Shown here in pieces: positions 49,195 to 58,336 of a stretch of DNA of 64,000 bases. Below the pieces are notes generated by a model. It was not told where the DNA came from, did not search any database, and saw nothing but the letters and a program-made list of their open reading frames with translations. Position 1 is the stretch's first letter. Each line of letters begins with the position of its first letter. A program made the position numbers and the translations under genes. The stretch comes from an uncultured Bacilli bacterium (GTDB lineage Bacteria; Bacillota_I; Bacilli_A; RF39; UBA660): the NCBI GenBank assembly GCA_934090935.1, contig CAKOKD010000001.1, forward strand, positions 310,001-374,000, in the 5' to 3' direction.

Positions 49195-50703
49195 ATGAAA
49201 AAGAAGAGTATGCTTATAGTAGCAATATTACTAATGTCAATTGGATTTGCAGCAGTATCAACGACATTAATAATAAATGGAAATGCTAAAGTAAGTGAAA
49301 ATCAAGATGACTTCTCAGTTATCTTTACAGCTGCAACATTAGATGGAAAGGATGTATATTCATCAGCAGTAGACGATACAAAGAAGATAATTAATTTCAC
49401 AACAAGTGATTTAAAAACATTAAATCAAACAAGTATCTTAACATATGAAGTAACAAATAATTCAAGTAACTATGATGCAGAAGTTAAAGTAACATGTGTA
49501 CCAAAGGACGGAACAACAGCGAAATATACAAGTATTAAAAATGAACTAGAAAATAATGCAACAGTAGTTAAAGCAAAAGAAACACTAAATGGAACATTAA
49601 CAGTAACATTAGATAAAACATCAACAGAAGAAGTAAGTGAAGAATATACATGCAAGCTAGAATTTAATGCAGTAGAAAGAGACACAATAGGCAGTAGTGA
49701 GCCAACTTTGTATGACTTAATAAAATCTAAAGCAGATACAACAACAGTAATAGATTATAAAGTAAATTCAAAAACAAGTGGAACAAATGGAATATATACA
49801 ACAACAGCAACTGATGAAAATGTACCAGTATACTATTTTAGAGGAGATGCCGATAAAGTAAATAATAATATTATATTTAATAATATGTGTTGGAAGATAA
49901 TAAGAACAACAGAAACCGGTGGAATAAAAATAATATATAACGGAGTACCAACAGATGGAAAATGTGAAGTTCAAACAGGAGAAGCGACTCAAATCGGAAC
50001 AAGCAAATTCAATGAAAATCGTGATGATAATGCGTATGTAGGATATATGTATGGAACAGCAGGAAGTACAACATATGAAGCAACACATGCGAATACAAAC
50101 GATTCGACAATAAAAACATATATAGATAATTGGTATAGTCAAAATTTTGATGAAACAGTAACATCAAAATTAGAGGATACAATATTTTGTAATGACAGGA
50201 GTACAAAAGCATACGATGCAAATACAATTGGAAATGAAACCGCTTCTACGTATGGAGATTTAGGGTACGGAAAGAATTCAACATTGTATGGAGCAGCACA
50301 TAGAGCATCAAACTCATCAAATAATCCAAATCCAACTTTAATGTGCCAAAATGACAATGATAAATTTACAGTAAATGATTCAAATGGAAACGGGAAGCTT
50401 ACTTATCCTGTAGGATTAATTACATTAGATGAAGTAGTATTTGCTGGATTTAATACACAGGCTTCTAATACAAATGACTATGCAAATACAACAAATTACT
50501 TATATACAAACTCAGATTGTTGGACTTTCTCTCCTGTGTTGATGTGGGCTGCTGGTGTTACTGTTGGTGCTGTTTCTAGTTCTGGTGTTTTGCGTGATCC
50601 CACTGTTATCGTTACTGTTGGTGTCCGCCCAGTTATCTCTTTAGCAAACGGCACACTTGTAACTGGTTCTGGAACAACTACAAATCCATATGTTGTAAAA
50701 TAA
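49195..50703 (+). CDS. Variable surface protein with hypervariable-looking C-terminus
   Basis: 502 aa. Signal segment KKKSMLIVAILLMSIGFAA, the shared N-terminal module (VIFTAATLDGKDVYS; TYEVTNNSSNYDAEVKV; EYTCKLEFNAVERD), a middle region with NNMCWKIIRTTETGGIKI, and a C-terminal ligand-fold ending GVRPVISLANG and TNPYVVK. Codons end in A through most of the gene, then switch abruptly at 50521 to codons that avoid A. The same signal-encoding bases occur in the fossil at 5489. Poly-G cassette 3 precedes it. Confidence 0.78.
   Translation: MKKKSMLIVAILLMSIGFAAVSTTLIINGNAKVSENQDDFSVIFTAATLDGKDVYSSAVDDTKKIINFTTSDLKTLNQTSILTYEVTNNSSNYDAEVKVTCVPKDGTTAKYTSIKNELENNATVVKAKETLNGTLTVTLDKTSTEEVSEEYTCKLEFNAVERDTIGSSEPTLYDLIKSKADTTTVIDYKVNSKTSGTNGIYTTTATDENVPVYYFRGDADKVNNNIIFNNMCWKIIRTTETGGIKIIYNGVPTDGKCEVQTGEATQIGTSKFNENRDDNAYVGYMYGTAGSTTYEATHANTNDSTIKTYIDNWYSQNFDETVTSKLEDTIFCNDRSTKAYDANTIGNETASTYGDLGYGKNSTLYGAAHRASNSSNNPNPTLMCQNDNDKFTVNDSNGNGKLTYPVGLITLDEVVFAGFNTQASNTNDYANTTNYLYTNSDCWTFSPVLMWAAGVTVGAVSSSGVLRDPTVIVTVGVRPVISLANGTLVTGSGTTTNPYVVK
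50521..50640 (+). other. Adenine-depleted segment, candidate DGR variable region
   Basis: Codons 443-482 of the surface gene contain 10 A in 120 bp, against 46 in the 120 bp just before. Only one of 40 codons ends in A. It encodes WTFSP...GVRPVIS with Val, Leu, Thr and other residues at positions that would be AAY-derived in a template. Adenine-specific loss at the end of a C-lectin-like domain is the mark of a diversity-generating retroelement target. Confidence 0.55.
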
Positions 50704-50740
50704 TATGAAATTGGAAAAAAACGCAATAATAAATGATGAG

Positions 50741-50768
50741 AAGATAGTTGAATTGACTATCTTTTTTT
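50741..50768 (+). terminator. Rho-independent terminator
   Basis: AAGATAGT pairs with ACTATCTT, followed by a T-run. Cassette 4 begins 3 bp later. Confidence 0.8.
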
Positions 50769-50770
50769 GA

Positions 50771-50823
50771 CTTTACACATAAAAAAATAAAACAGATAAA
50801 TTGCAATAAATATGTAGTATAAT
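50771..50823 (+). promoter_or_regulatory. Upstream promoter block of poly-G cassette 4
   Basis: CTTTACACATAA at 50771 and TATAAT at 50818-50823, spaced by 47 bp. Confidence 0.6.
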
Positions 50824-50876
50824 ATAAGATATAATAAGGATTTCAACAAAAAGTAATGTAAACTCCTCAAAATGAC

Positions 50877-50908
50877 TTGAAAATCGGGGGGGGTATTATA
50901 AAATAAAA
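50877..50908 (+). promoter_or_regulatory. Poly-G promoter box, copy 4
   Basis: TTGAAA 50877-50882, eight G 50886-50893, TAAAAT 50899-50904; distance to the upstream TATAAT 68 bp, as in cassette 3. Confidence 0.65.
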
Positions 50909-50927
50909 AAGAAAGATGGGAAGATAG

Positions 50928-51530
50928 ATGAGAAGAGTTGTGAACAAAAAAAGTATGCTAATAATAGGTGTAATTTTAATCGTGTTGATCATGGTATCAA
51001 TATTATTTGGAAAAGAAAGGTATGCATATCCAACAAAGATAGAAAAACTAACATTTGAAAAAAGTAAATGTGGAATATTAGCTCAAAGTAAAGCAAAAAG
51101 TGGAGCAAAAAAAGTAAAGATAAACTATGAAAAAATAGAAAAGACAGTTGGATATGATGAAACAACTGGAAAAGATGTAGTAGATAAAGTATTTAAAATA
51201 AATATAAGCAATATAAGTGATAATTATCGAGTAGAAATCTATAATGATTATACAAAAGAAACAAAGATGTTAGAAGTAGAAGATAAAAAAGCAAGCTTTG
51301 AAACAATATATAGTAAAGATATAATCAAATATACAATAAATATAATAAGTAAAAATGGGAAATGTAAAAATGATGAAGCAAGAAGTATAACAGTAACCCT
51401 ACCAGTAATAAATAATTATTCAAAATATAAAGAATGTGAAGAGAAGAAGAATAAGAAATATAAATATTGTAAAGAAGAGATATATGAATCTTTACCAAGT
51501 ATAGAAGAATTTAATAAAGGAGTAAAATAA
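50928..51530 (+). CDS. Membrane-anchored companion of the large repeat protein
   Basis: 200 aa with an N-terminal transmembrane helix (KKSMLIIGVILIVLIMVSILF) and a Lys-rich outer domain of beta character, with Cys residues near residues 45, 145 and toward the end (KECEEKKNKKYKYCKEE). It lacks the shared module of the other poly-G proteins. It lies 2 nt before the 1563-aa gene and is co-transcribed from cassette 4, so it may help export or anchor that protein. Confidence 0.68.
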   Translation: MRRVVNKKSMLIIGVILIVLIMVSILFGKERYAYPTKIEKLTFEKSKCGILAQSKAKSGAKKVKINYEKIEKTVGYDETTGKDVVDKVFKINISNISDNYRVEIYNDYTKETKMLEVEDKKASFETIYSKDIIKYTINIISKNGKCKNDEARSITVTLPVINNYSKYKECEEKKNKKYKYCKEEIYESLPSIEEFNKGVK

Positions 51531-51532
51531 TC

Positions 51533-54500
51533 ATGAAAAAAAGGAACTTAATATTTATTGGAATATTATTACTAGCAATTGGATTTGCTACTCTAACAAC
51601 AACATTAATAATAAATGGAGTAACAACAATAGCAGAAAATGAATCAGATTATCAAATATATTTTTCAGGAGCAACGTTAAATAAAGAAGACTATACAAAT
51701 GAAATAATAAGTCAAGATAAAAAAACAATAACATTTGAAACAATATTAAAAAACGAAAATGAAACATCTACTCTTACATATGATGTAACAAATGCAAGCA
51801 CAATGTATGATGCAAGTGTAAAAGTAACAGTAAAAGTAGATAATACAAATGAGATAGAAGTAACAAATACATTTGATGCAGAAAAGAAATTAAGTGCCAG
51901 AGAAACAAGAACTGGAACATTACAATTAAAACTTAAAAAGGCAGCAATAGAAGAAAAAAGAATACCAATAACAGTAGAATTAGAATTTAATGCAGAAGAA
52001 AAAGATGAAGTGGATACAACACCAATAAATGAAAAAGTATATAGTATAAGTGGATATTTTAAAGATAAAGAAGGAAAAGTAATACCAAATGCCAATATAG
52101 CAGTATTTTCAGAAAATCCACAATTTGTAAAAACAGATGATTATGGGTACTTTTATGTAGGAAATTTGGAAAGAGGAAAACATGAACTATATTATATAGA
52201 TAGTTTAGATGTAAATAAAGATAAAGAAACAATAAAACAAAATGCTATAGATACAGTAAATGTAACAACAACACATACAGGGGAAATAGAATTTAATGAA
52301 GGACATAAAATAACAGAAAATAAATTAAAAGAAGAAAATAATAAAAAGATAAAAATAACTCTAGTAAAAAATAATGGAGAAGCAGATGAAGAAATAGAAG
52401 TAACCGAAAATACAAGATATGAGGATCTACCAATACCAACAAAAACAGGAACAAAATTTCTTCATTGGAAAGATGAAAATGGAAAAATAGTAACAAACAA
52501 TACATTTATAATAGAAACAACAACAAATAAATTATATGCATACTATGGAGAAAACACTTATAGAGTAGCATATGAGTTAAATGGAGGAATATTAAGTAAT
52601 CAAATAACTCAAGCAAAATATGGAGAAGATGTAACTTTAGATAATCCAAGTAAAACAATAAAAGTAACAATAAATGATAATAATGAAGGTTCTGTTATAA
52701 GTGAAGATGAAATATCAAAGATACTTACATTTAAAGGATGGAGTGGAAAAGATATAAGTGGAACAGCAATAGCAAATGGTTCTTCATGGAATGGAAGTAT
52801 AATAAAAGCAACTACATTTAAAAACTTAACGGATGAACAAGATAAAACAGTTACTTTAATTGCAAACTTTGAAGATGCAAATGTAACATTACCAAGTGTA
52901 GAAAAAGCTGGTTATACATGTGTATTAAAAGATGAAAATAATACATATCAACCAGAGTCAAGCATAACTTTAAATGGTAATGGAGATAATAAAGAATTAA
53001 CAGTAGAATGTGGAGCAAACACATATACAGTTTCTTATAATGCAAATGGTGGATCAGGTACAATGGATGCAACAACATGTACATATGATAAAGATTGTAC
53101 ATTAAGAGCAACTACATTTACAAAAGTTGGATATACATTTGATCATTGGGAAGTAAATTCTACTACATATAAAGATCAAGCAACAGTTAAGAATTTAGGA
53201 GAAAGTGGAAATGTAGAACTAAAAGCTATATGGAGAGCAAATACTTATAAAATTGCTTATAACCTAAATGGAGGAACATCAGAAAAAGCACCAACAGGTG
53301 CAACGTTTGATAAAGATGTTGAAATAACAAATCCAACAAAACAAACAACAATAACAATAGATGCCAATAATCAAGGAGCAACGCTCGTAAAAAATACATA
53401 TACAGGAAATCCAGTATTTACAGGTTGGACTGGAGAAAACTTATCAAATACAGCTTTAGCAAATGGAACTTCATGTAATGGAAGTTTAACAAAAGCAACA
53501 ACATTTAAAAACTTAACAAGTGAATTAAATGGAACAGTAACATTAACAGCAAACTATGAAGAAACAAATATTACTTTAGATATACCAACAAAAACAGGAT
53601 ATACATGTGGATATACAGATGAAAAAAATGGAGATATAAAATATACAACAAGTATAAGTACAAGTGAAGATAAAACAATATATGTAAAATGTAATCCAAA
53701 TACATATACAATTAACTTTGATACAGATGGAGGAACAACGGTAAATAGTAAAACTGTAACATATGATAGTAAAATAGGAGAAATAACAAGTCCAACAAAA
53801 ACAGGATATAACTTTGTAGGATGGTATTTAGAAACAGAAAGTATAACAAGCGAAAGTGTATATAAATATGCAAAAGATATAACATTAAAAGCAAAATGGA
53901 CAGAAGCAATAAATACAAAATACACAGTAAATTATTATCTACAAACAATAGATAAAAAATATGAAACAGCAACAGAAAGTATAGTATATACAGGAACAAC
54001 AAATAAAACAGTAGTTGCAGCATTAAAAACATATGAAGGATTTGTAACACCAAGTAAACAAACAGTAAAAATACTAGCAGATGGAAGTGCAAAAGTAGAT
54101 TACTATTATGAAAGAAAAGAATTAACAGTAACATTTGTAAATGATAGTATAAAGAAAGAAGTAACATATCTATATGGAAAAGAAAATCAAGCATTTACAA
54201 ATAATGGATTTAGTAAAACTGGATATACATTAATAGGATATTCAAATACAAATGGAGGAAGTAAAAACTATGAAGTAACAAGTACAGTAACAGGAGAATT
54301 CATAGATACAAACTATCCAAGTAAAACAGTATATGCAGTATTTACAGCAAATACATATAAAGTAATATATAACAACAATGGTGGATCAGGTACAATGGAT
54401 ACAATAACATGTACATACGATAAGGATTGTAAGTTAAGTACAAATACATTTACAAAAACAGGTTACACATTTGCAGGATGGAGTAAAACAAGTGAAGGAG

Positions 54501-56224
54501 CAATAGAATATACAAATAATGAAACAGTAAAAAATTTAGCAACATCAGGAAGTATAACATTATATGCTAAGTGGACAGCAAACACATATACAATCACATA
54601 TAACTCAAATGGTGGAAGTGGAACCATGAGTAAAACAACATGTACATATGATACAAATTGTACAATAGCAGCAAATACTTTCACAAAAACAGGATATACA
54701 TTTGCAAGTTGGACAAAAGATTCAACAACAGGAACAGCTTTTAATGTAGGATCAACAGTAAAAAACTTAGCAACTTCAGGAAATATAAATATGTATGCAA
54801 AATGGAATACAAATACATATAAGATAGCATATACATTAAATAATGGAACTTTAGGAACAAATAAACCAACAAGTGCAAGTTATGATGCAAATGTAATAAT
54901 AGATAATCCAACAAAGAACTTAACAGTAACAATAGATGCAAATAGTCAAGGAGCAACAATATCAAAAACAAGTGTTACCCAAGCTCAAACATTTAGTGGA
55001 TGGACAGTAACTGGATTAAATACAAGTACAGCAAAGACTGGAACAAGTTCAAGTTCTATAACAACAGCATATCCAGGAACGTCAACAAAGAATACATACT
55101 TTAAGAATCTTACAGCAACAAATAATGGAACAGTAACATTTACAGCAAATTTTGCAAATACAGCAGTAACTTTACCAACAATAACAAAGACAGGATATAC
55201 ATGTGGATATGCAACAAGTTCAAATGGATCGATTGCATATGCAAGTGGAAGTACATATACACCAAGTGGAGAAACAAGTAAAACATTATATGCAAGATGT
55301 AATGCAAATACATATACAATAACATATAATGCAAATGGTGGATCTGGAAGTATGAATAAAACAACATGTACATATGATACAAATTGTACACTTGCAGCAA
55401 ATGCATTTACATATGAAGGATATGAATTTGTAAGTTGGGCAAAAGACTCAGTTACTGGAACAACATACAATGCAGGAACAACAGTTAAGAACTTAGCAAC
55501 TTCAGGAAATGTAAATATGTATGCTAAATGGGAAAAGATTGTTATAGTTAAAAGTGGAGACGGAAAAAATGTAGGCGATGAAATTTGTATAAAAGATCAA
55601 TGTTTTTATGTTTTTGACTCAACAGATGATTCAGTAAGAATGATAGCTAAATATAATTTAATGGTTGGTGGAACTTTTAATGTCGAAAGCTATAATAAGG
55701 GAACATATGATGCATATACTGGAACTGAGACAAATTATGGAAAACAGGATGAAAATGCTTTAGCAAGTTATAATATAAGTACTTTCCGTTGGTCGACTAC
55801 AAATATTGGTACAACTGCATTTTCAACTTCTGGACTTGATTATGAAACAAGCTTATTAAAAAAATATTGTGATGAATATAAGAAAATATTAACTGATAAA
55901 AATAGTTTATCAATTGAAGTTGATACACCAACAGTTGCTGATATTTTAAAATTTGGGGATGTTAATGAAAGTACTTATCAGGGAAATCCTCATTATAATA
56001 TATCTAATTTGAAATTTTTGGTTAGTGGAAGCTTTTGGACAAAGACTACTACATCTACATCTATTTATAGAGCTGCTGTATCTACTTATAAATATGATCA
56101 AAATACTAGTGAATTTGTTGAAGAGACTATAATTGACCTTAATGTAAGTGATGAAAGATCTTATGATTGCAATCAATATTATGGAATAAGACCTGTAGTA
56201 ACATTACAAAAATCATATTTATAA
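51533..56224 (+). CDS. Giant surface protein with InlB-type (Listeria-Bacteroides) repeats
   Basis: 1563 aa. Signal segment (KKRNLIFIGILLLAIGFATL), the shared N-terminal module (IYFSGATLNKEDYT), a carboxypeptidase-regulatory-like domain (about 165-225, SGYFKDKEGKVIPNANIAV), then about a dozen Flg_new/InlB B-type repeats (about 270-1335; phrases such as YNANGGSGTM, CTYDKDC and GYTFAGW recur), and a C-terminal domain with SFWTKT and YGIRPVVTL. There is no LPXTG or other visible anchor, so attachment is unknown. Near-identical DNA repeats make copy-number change likely. Codon use turns from A-ending to T-ending in the last 0.5 kb. Confidence 0.85.
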   Translation: MKKRNLIFIGILLLAIGFATLTTTLIINGVTTIAENESDYQIYFSGATLNKEDYTNEIISQDKKTITFETILKNENETSTLTYDVTNASTMYDASVKVTVKVDNTNEIEVTNTFDAEKKLSARETRTGTLQLKLKKAAIEEKRIPITVELEFNAEEKDEVDTTPINEKVYSISGYFKDKEGKVIPNANIAVFSENPQFVKTDDYGYFYVGNLERGKHELYYIDSLDVNKDKETIKQNAIDTVNVTTTHTGEIEFNEGHKITENKLKEENNKKIKITLVKNNGEADEEIEVTENTRYEDLPIPTKTGTKFLHWKDENGKIVTNNTFIIETTTNKLYAYYGENTYRVAYELNGGILSNQITQAKYGEDVTLDNPSKTIKVTINDNNEGSVISEDEISKILTFKGWSGKDISGTAIANGSSWNGSIIKATTFKNLTDEQDKTVTLIANFEDANVTLPSVEKAGYTCVLKDENNTYQPESSITLNGNGDNKELTVECGANTYTVSYNANGGSGTMDATTCTYDKDCTLRATTFTKVGYTFDHWEVNSTTYKDQATVKNLGESGNVELKAIWRANTYKIAYNLNGGTSEKAPTGATFDKDVEITNPTKQTTITIDANNQGATLVKNTYTGNPVFTGWTGENLSNTALANGTSCNGSLTKATTFKNLTSELNGTVTLTANYEETNITLDIPTKTGYTCGYTDEKNGDIKYTTSISTSEDKTIYVKCNPNTYTINFDTDGGTTVNSKTVTYDSKIGEITSPTKTGYNFVGWYLETESITSESVYKYAKDITLKAKWTEAINTKYTVNYYLQTIDKKYETATESIVYTGTTNKTVVAALKTYEGFVTPSKQTVKILADGSAKVDYYYERKELTVTFVNDSIKKEVTYLYGKENQAFTNNGFSKTGYTLIGYSNTNGGSKNYEVTSTVTGEFIDTNYPSKTVYAVFTANTYKVIYNNNGGSGTMDTITCTYDKDCKLSTNTFTKTGYTFAGWSKTSEGAIEYTNNETVKNLATSGSITLYAKWTANTYTITYNSNGGSGTMSKTTCTYDTNCTIAANTFTKTGYTFASWTKDSTTGTAFNVGSTVKNLATSGNINMYAKWNTNTYKIAYTLNNGTLGTNKPTSASYDANVIIDNPTKNLTVTIDANSQGATISKTSVTQAQTFSGWTVTGLNTSTAKTGTSSSSITTAYPGTSTKNTYFKNLTATNNGTVTFTANFANTAVTLPTITKTGYTCGYATSSNGSIAYASGSTYTPSGETSKTLYARCNANTYTITYNANGGSGSMNKTTCTYDTNCTLAANAFTYEGYEFVSWAKDSVTGTTYNAGTTVKNLATSGNVNMYAKWEKIVIVKSGDGKNVGDEICIKDQCFYVFDSTDDSVRMIAKYNLMVGGTFNVESYNKGTYDAYTGTETNYGKQDENALASYNISTFRWSTTNIGTTAFSTSGLDYETSLLKKYCDEYKKILTDKNSLSIEVDTPTVADILKFGDVNESTYQGNPHYNISNLKFLVSGSFWTKTTTSTSIYRAAVSTYKYDQNTSEFVEETIIDLNVSDERSYDCNQYYGIRPVVTLQKSYL
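52540..55530 (+). repeat. Array of InlB-type repeat units
   Basis: Two unit types alternate: a short one with NGGSGTM and CTYD.(D/N)C, and a longer one with ITNPTK...TIDANNQGATL. The DNA of some units is nearly identical, for example around 53041-53120, 54361-54430 and 55321-55390, which favours recombination. Confidence 0.8.
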
Positions 56225-56257
56225 AGTAAATTAAAGGTTAGATTTTTCTAAACTTTT

Positions 56258-56737
56258 GGTTCTATAAAATCTGGTGTGAAGTAAAAATATATAAAATAAG
56301 ATGCTTAAATAAGAAAAACAATAAAAACTAGTGTGAAGTTTAGAAAAAAAGCAATAAAATCTAGTGTGAAGAAGAGATGATTGAGAAATCATCTCTTTTC
56401 ATGTGATATTATGAAGTAAATAATAATAGAAAGTTGTAAAAATGGAAGATTATTATTTGCTAATAGGATTAAATAGTAAGTGGTTAGAATAATAGATATA
56501 AAAGAAGATTAAAAAGGAATATTGGAATTATCATTCGAAAGTAGAAAAAATAAAGTAAAATGTCCAAATTGTAATTAGTTTACTGAATCAGTACATGATA
56601 AATTAAAACCAATGAAAAGTATATATATTCAGATAACTGTGGAACAAAAATGAATTTAATTATAAATAAAAAGACGATTTTAGCCTATAGTATAGCTGTT
56701 TGTTTAAAATTTACTTCACATCAGATTTTATAGAGCC
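56258..56737. mobile_element. Degenerate ISL3-family element
   Basis: A 480-bp element bounded by 28-bp inverted repeats at 56258-56285 and 56710-56737 that begin GGYTCTATAAAATCT and differ at two positions. Inside, a decayed reading frame around 56545-56655 reads KVKCPNCN-stop-FTESVHDKLKPMKS, the zinc-finger start of ISL3 transposases; stops and a large deletion have removed the catalytic part. Near the left end the motif ATAAAAtCTaGTGTGAAG occurs three times. No clear 8-bp target duplication is seen. The rest of the 56225-56803 gap holds nothing else I can support. Confidence 0.75.
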
Positions 56738-56803
56738 ATTTTTTCGTAAACAAATGTTGTTTAAAATGCATACATTTGATACAATTATGGTGGTGATGAT
56801 TCT

Positions 56804-57751
56804 ATGAAAGATAAACGCGTTGTATTTATGGGAACTCCTGATTTTTCAGTACCTGTGCTTGAAAAGTTAATTGAAAACACTAATGTTGTATTGGTTGTTA
56901 CTAAAAAGGATTCATATGTTGGAAGAAAAAGAGTATTAACTGAATCTCCTGTTGCTATGTGTGCTCATGAACATAATATTGAAGTTTATAAACCTAATAG
57001 ATTAAAAGAAGACTATGAATATATTTTAAATAAAAAACCGGATATCATTATTACATGTGCTTATGGAGTGATCGTTCCTAAAGTTGTTTTAGATTATCCA
57101 AGCTATGGTTGTATCAATGTTCATGCATCATTGTTACCTAAATATAGAGGAGCAAGTCCAATTGTTTCAAGTATTTTAAATGGTGAAGAAGAAACAGGTA
57201 TAACAATTATGTATATGGATGAAGGTATTGATACTGGTAATATTATTATGTCAAGAAGTATAAAGATAGAAAATGATGATAATTCTTTGAGTCTCTCTAA
57301 TAAACTAAGTGAGTTAGGCGCGAATCTATTAATCGATACTTTACCTAAAATATTTGAAGGTGAAAATTTTGATATTCCTCAGGATAATGAAGAAGCAACT
57401 TATGTAGGTGTTTTAAGCAGAAAAGATGAATATATAGATTTTAATAAAGATGTTGAAAGTATAAGAAATCAAGTTAGAGCTTTTTCTCCTGAACCTTATG
57501 CATTTGTTATTATTGATGGTATTGAATATAAGATAAGTGAAGTTGAAGTTAAGATATGTGAAACTAATGAAGTTGGAATTATAAGTGAAGTTAATAAAGA
57601 TTCTTTTGGAATAAATGCTTCAAATGGTATAGTTTATATTAAAAGATTTAAACCTTCTGGTAAAAAAGAGATGAGCGTTAAGGATTTCTTTAATGGATTT
57701 GATAAAGAAAAATTTTTGAATAAGAGAGTTAGTGGGTATGAAGAAAAATAA
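56804..57751 (+). CDS. fmt: Methionyl-tRNA formyltransferase
   Basis: 315 aa. N-terminal formyltransferase domain with VVFMGTPDFSVPVLEKL, the folate site region CINVHASLLPKYRGASPI and TIMYMDEGIDTG, and a C-terminal OB-type domain. The usual HPSLLPRYRG reads HASLLPKYRG. It formylates initiator Met-tRNA. Overlaps the next gene by 14 bp. Confidence 0.95.
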   Translation: MKDKRVVFMGTPDFSVPVLEKLIENTNVVLVVTKKDSYVGRKRVLTESPVAMCAHEHNIEVYKPNRLKEDYEYILNKKPDIIITCAYGVIVPKVVLDYPSYGCINVHASLLPKYRGASPIVSSILNGEEETGITIMYMDEGIDTGNIIMSRSIKIENDDNSLSLSNKLSELGANLLIDTLPKIFEGENFDIPQDNEEATYVGVLSRKDEYIDFNKDVESIRNQVRAFSPEPYAFVIIDGIEYKISEVEVKICETNEVGIISEVNKDSFGINASNGIVYIKRFKPSGKKEMSVKDFFNGFDKEKFLNKRVSGYEEK

Positions 57752-58328
57752 AAAAAACGAAGAAGAAATGGAAAATTTCTTTGATGTAATAGTTAGAAAT
57801 TATAAAACAGTTCCCGGGTTTAAAATATTATTAAAACTAGGTTTATATTTTATATTTATAGGTGCACTTTTAGTTATTGTTATAGTTGGAAATGCCAATA
57901 GTAAAGATTTAGAAAATAAAACTACTACAACGGTTGAAGCTATAAACAATTCTAATTATCGAGATATGATAATGAATTTACAAGATGTAAAAAAAGAAAC
58001 TATAACAATCAATAATGTTAAATTAAGTCTTGATATAGGAGAATCTATAGATGGATATGAAGAAAGCGAAAATGAAATAAAAAAGGTTGTTTTAAAAGAT
58101 AATAAATTATATGAGATAACTAGTGGTGAAGAAATTTTAAGTTCAGTTATTGAAGATGCAACGTATTTTAATCCAACAGAGGTTTTAAAATATTTACTTA
58201 ATAATAAATCTATAAAATATGATAATGAAGAAGTCTTTTATAAATATGATTTTTTAACTGTTTATATTAAGGATGAAAAGATAAGTAAAATAGTAGTAAA
58301 TGATAGTTATGAAATAAATTATAATTAG
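57738..58328 (+). CDS. Membrane-anchored hypothetical protein
   Basis: 196 aa: a charged cytoplasmic N-terminus, one transmembrane helix (about residues 31-50), a Thr-rich linker and an outer alpha/beta domain without known signature. It overlaps fmt and lies 8 nt before pgsA, so it is in a three-gene unit. Function unknown. Confidence 0.7.
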   Translation: MKKNKKNEEEMENFFDVIVRNYKTVPGFKILLKLGLYFIFIGALLVIVIVGNANSKDLENKTTTTVEAINNSNYRDMIMNLQDVKKETITINNVKLSLDIGESIDGYEESENEIKKVVLKDNKLYEITSGEEILSSVIEDATYFNPTEVLKYLLNNKSIKYDNEEVFYKYDFLTVYIKDEKISKIVVNDSYEINYN

Positions 58329-58336
58329 GAGGGTCT

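Noticed and set aside
50824..50927. Cyclic-di-GMP or other riboswitch in the conserved leader of the poly-G cassettes
   Set aside because: None of the conserved core sequences of known riboswitches that I can recall are present, and no conserved stem is shared by all copies. CCC-GGG pairing is possible in two of the five only.
52293..55470. Long minus-strand open frames opposite the giant repeat gene
   Set aside because: They are rich in Leu, Tyr and Phe runs produced by reading the A-rich repeat codons in antisense, have no ribosome binding sites, and repeat with the period of the sense units.
56250..56745. Target-site duplication around the ISL3 remnant
   Set aside because: The 8 bp on the left (AAACTTTT) and right (ATTTTTTC) are both AT-rich but not identical.
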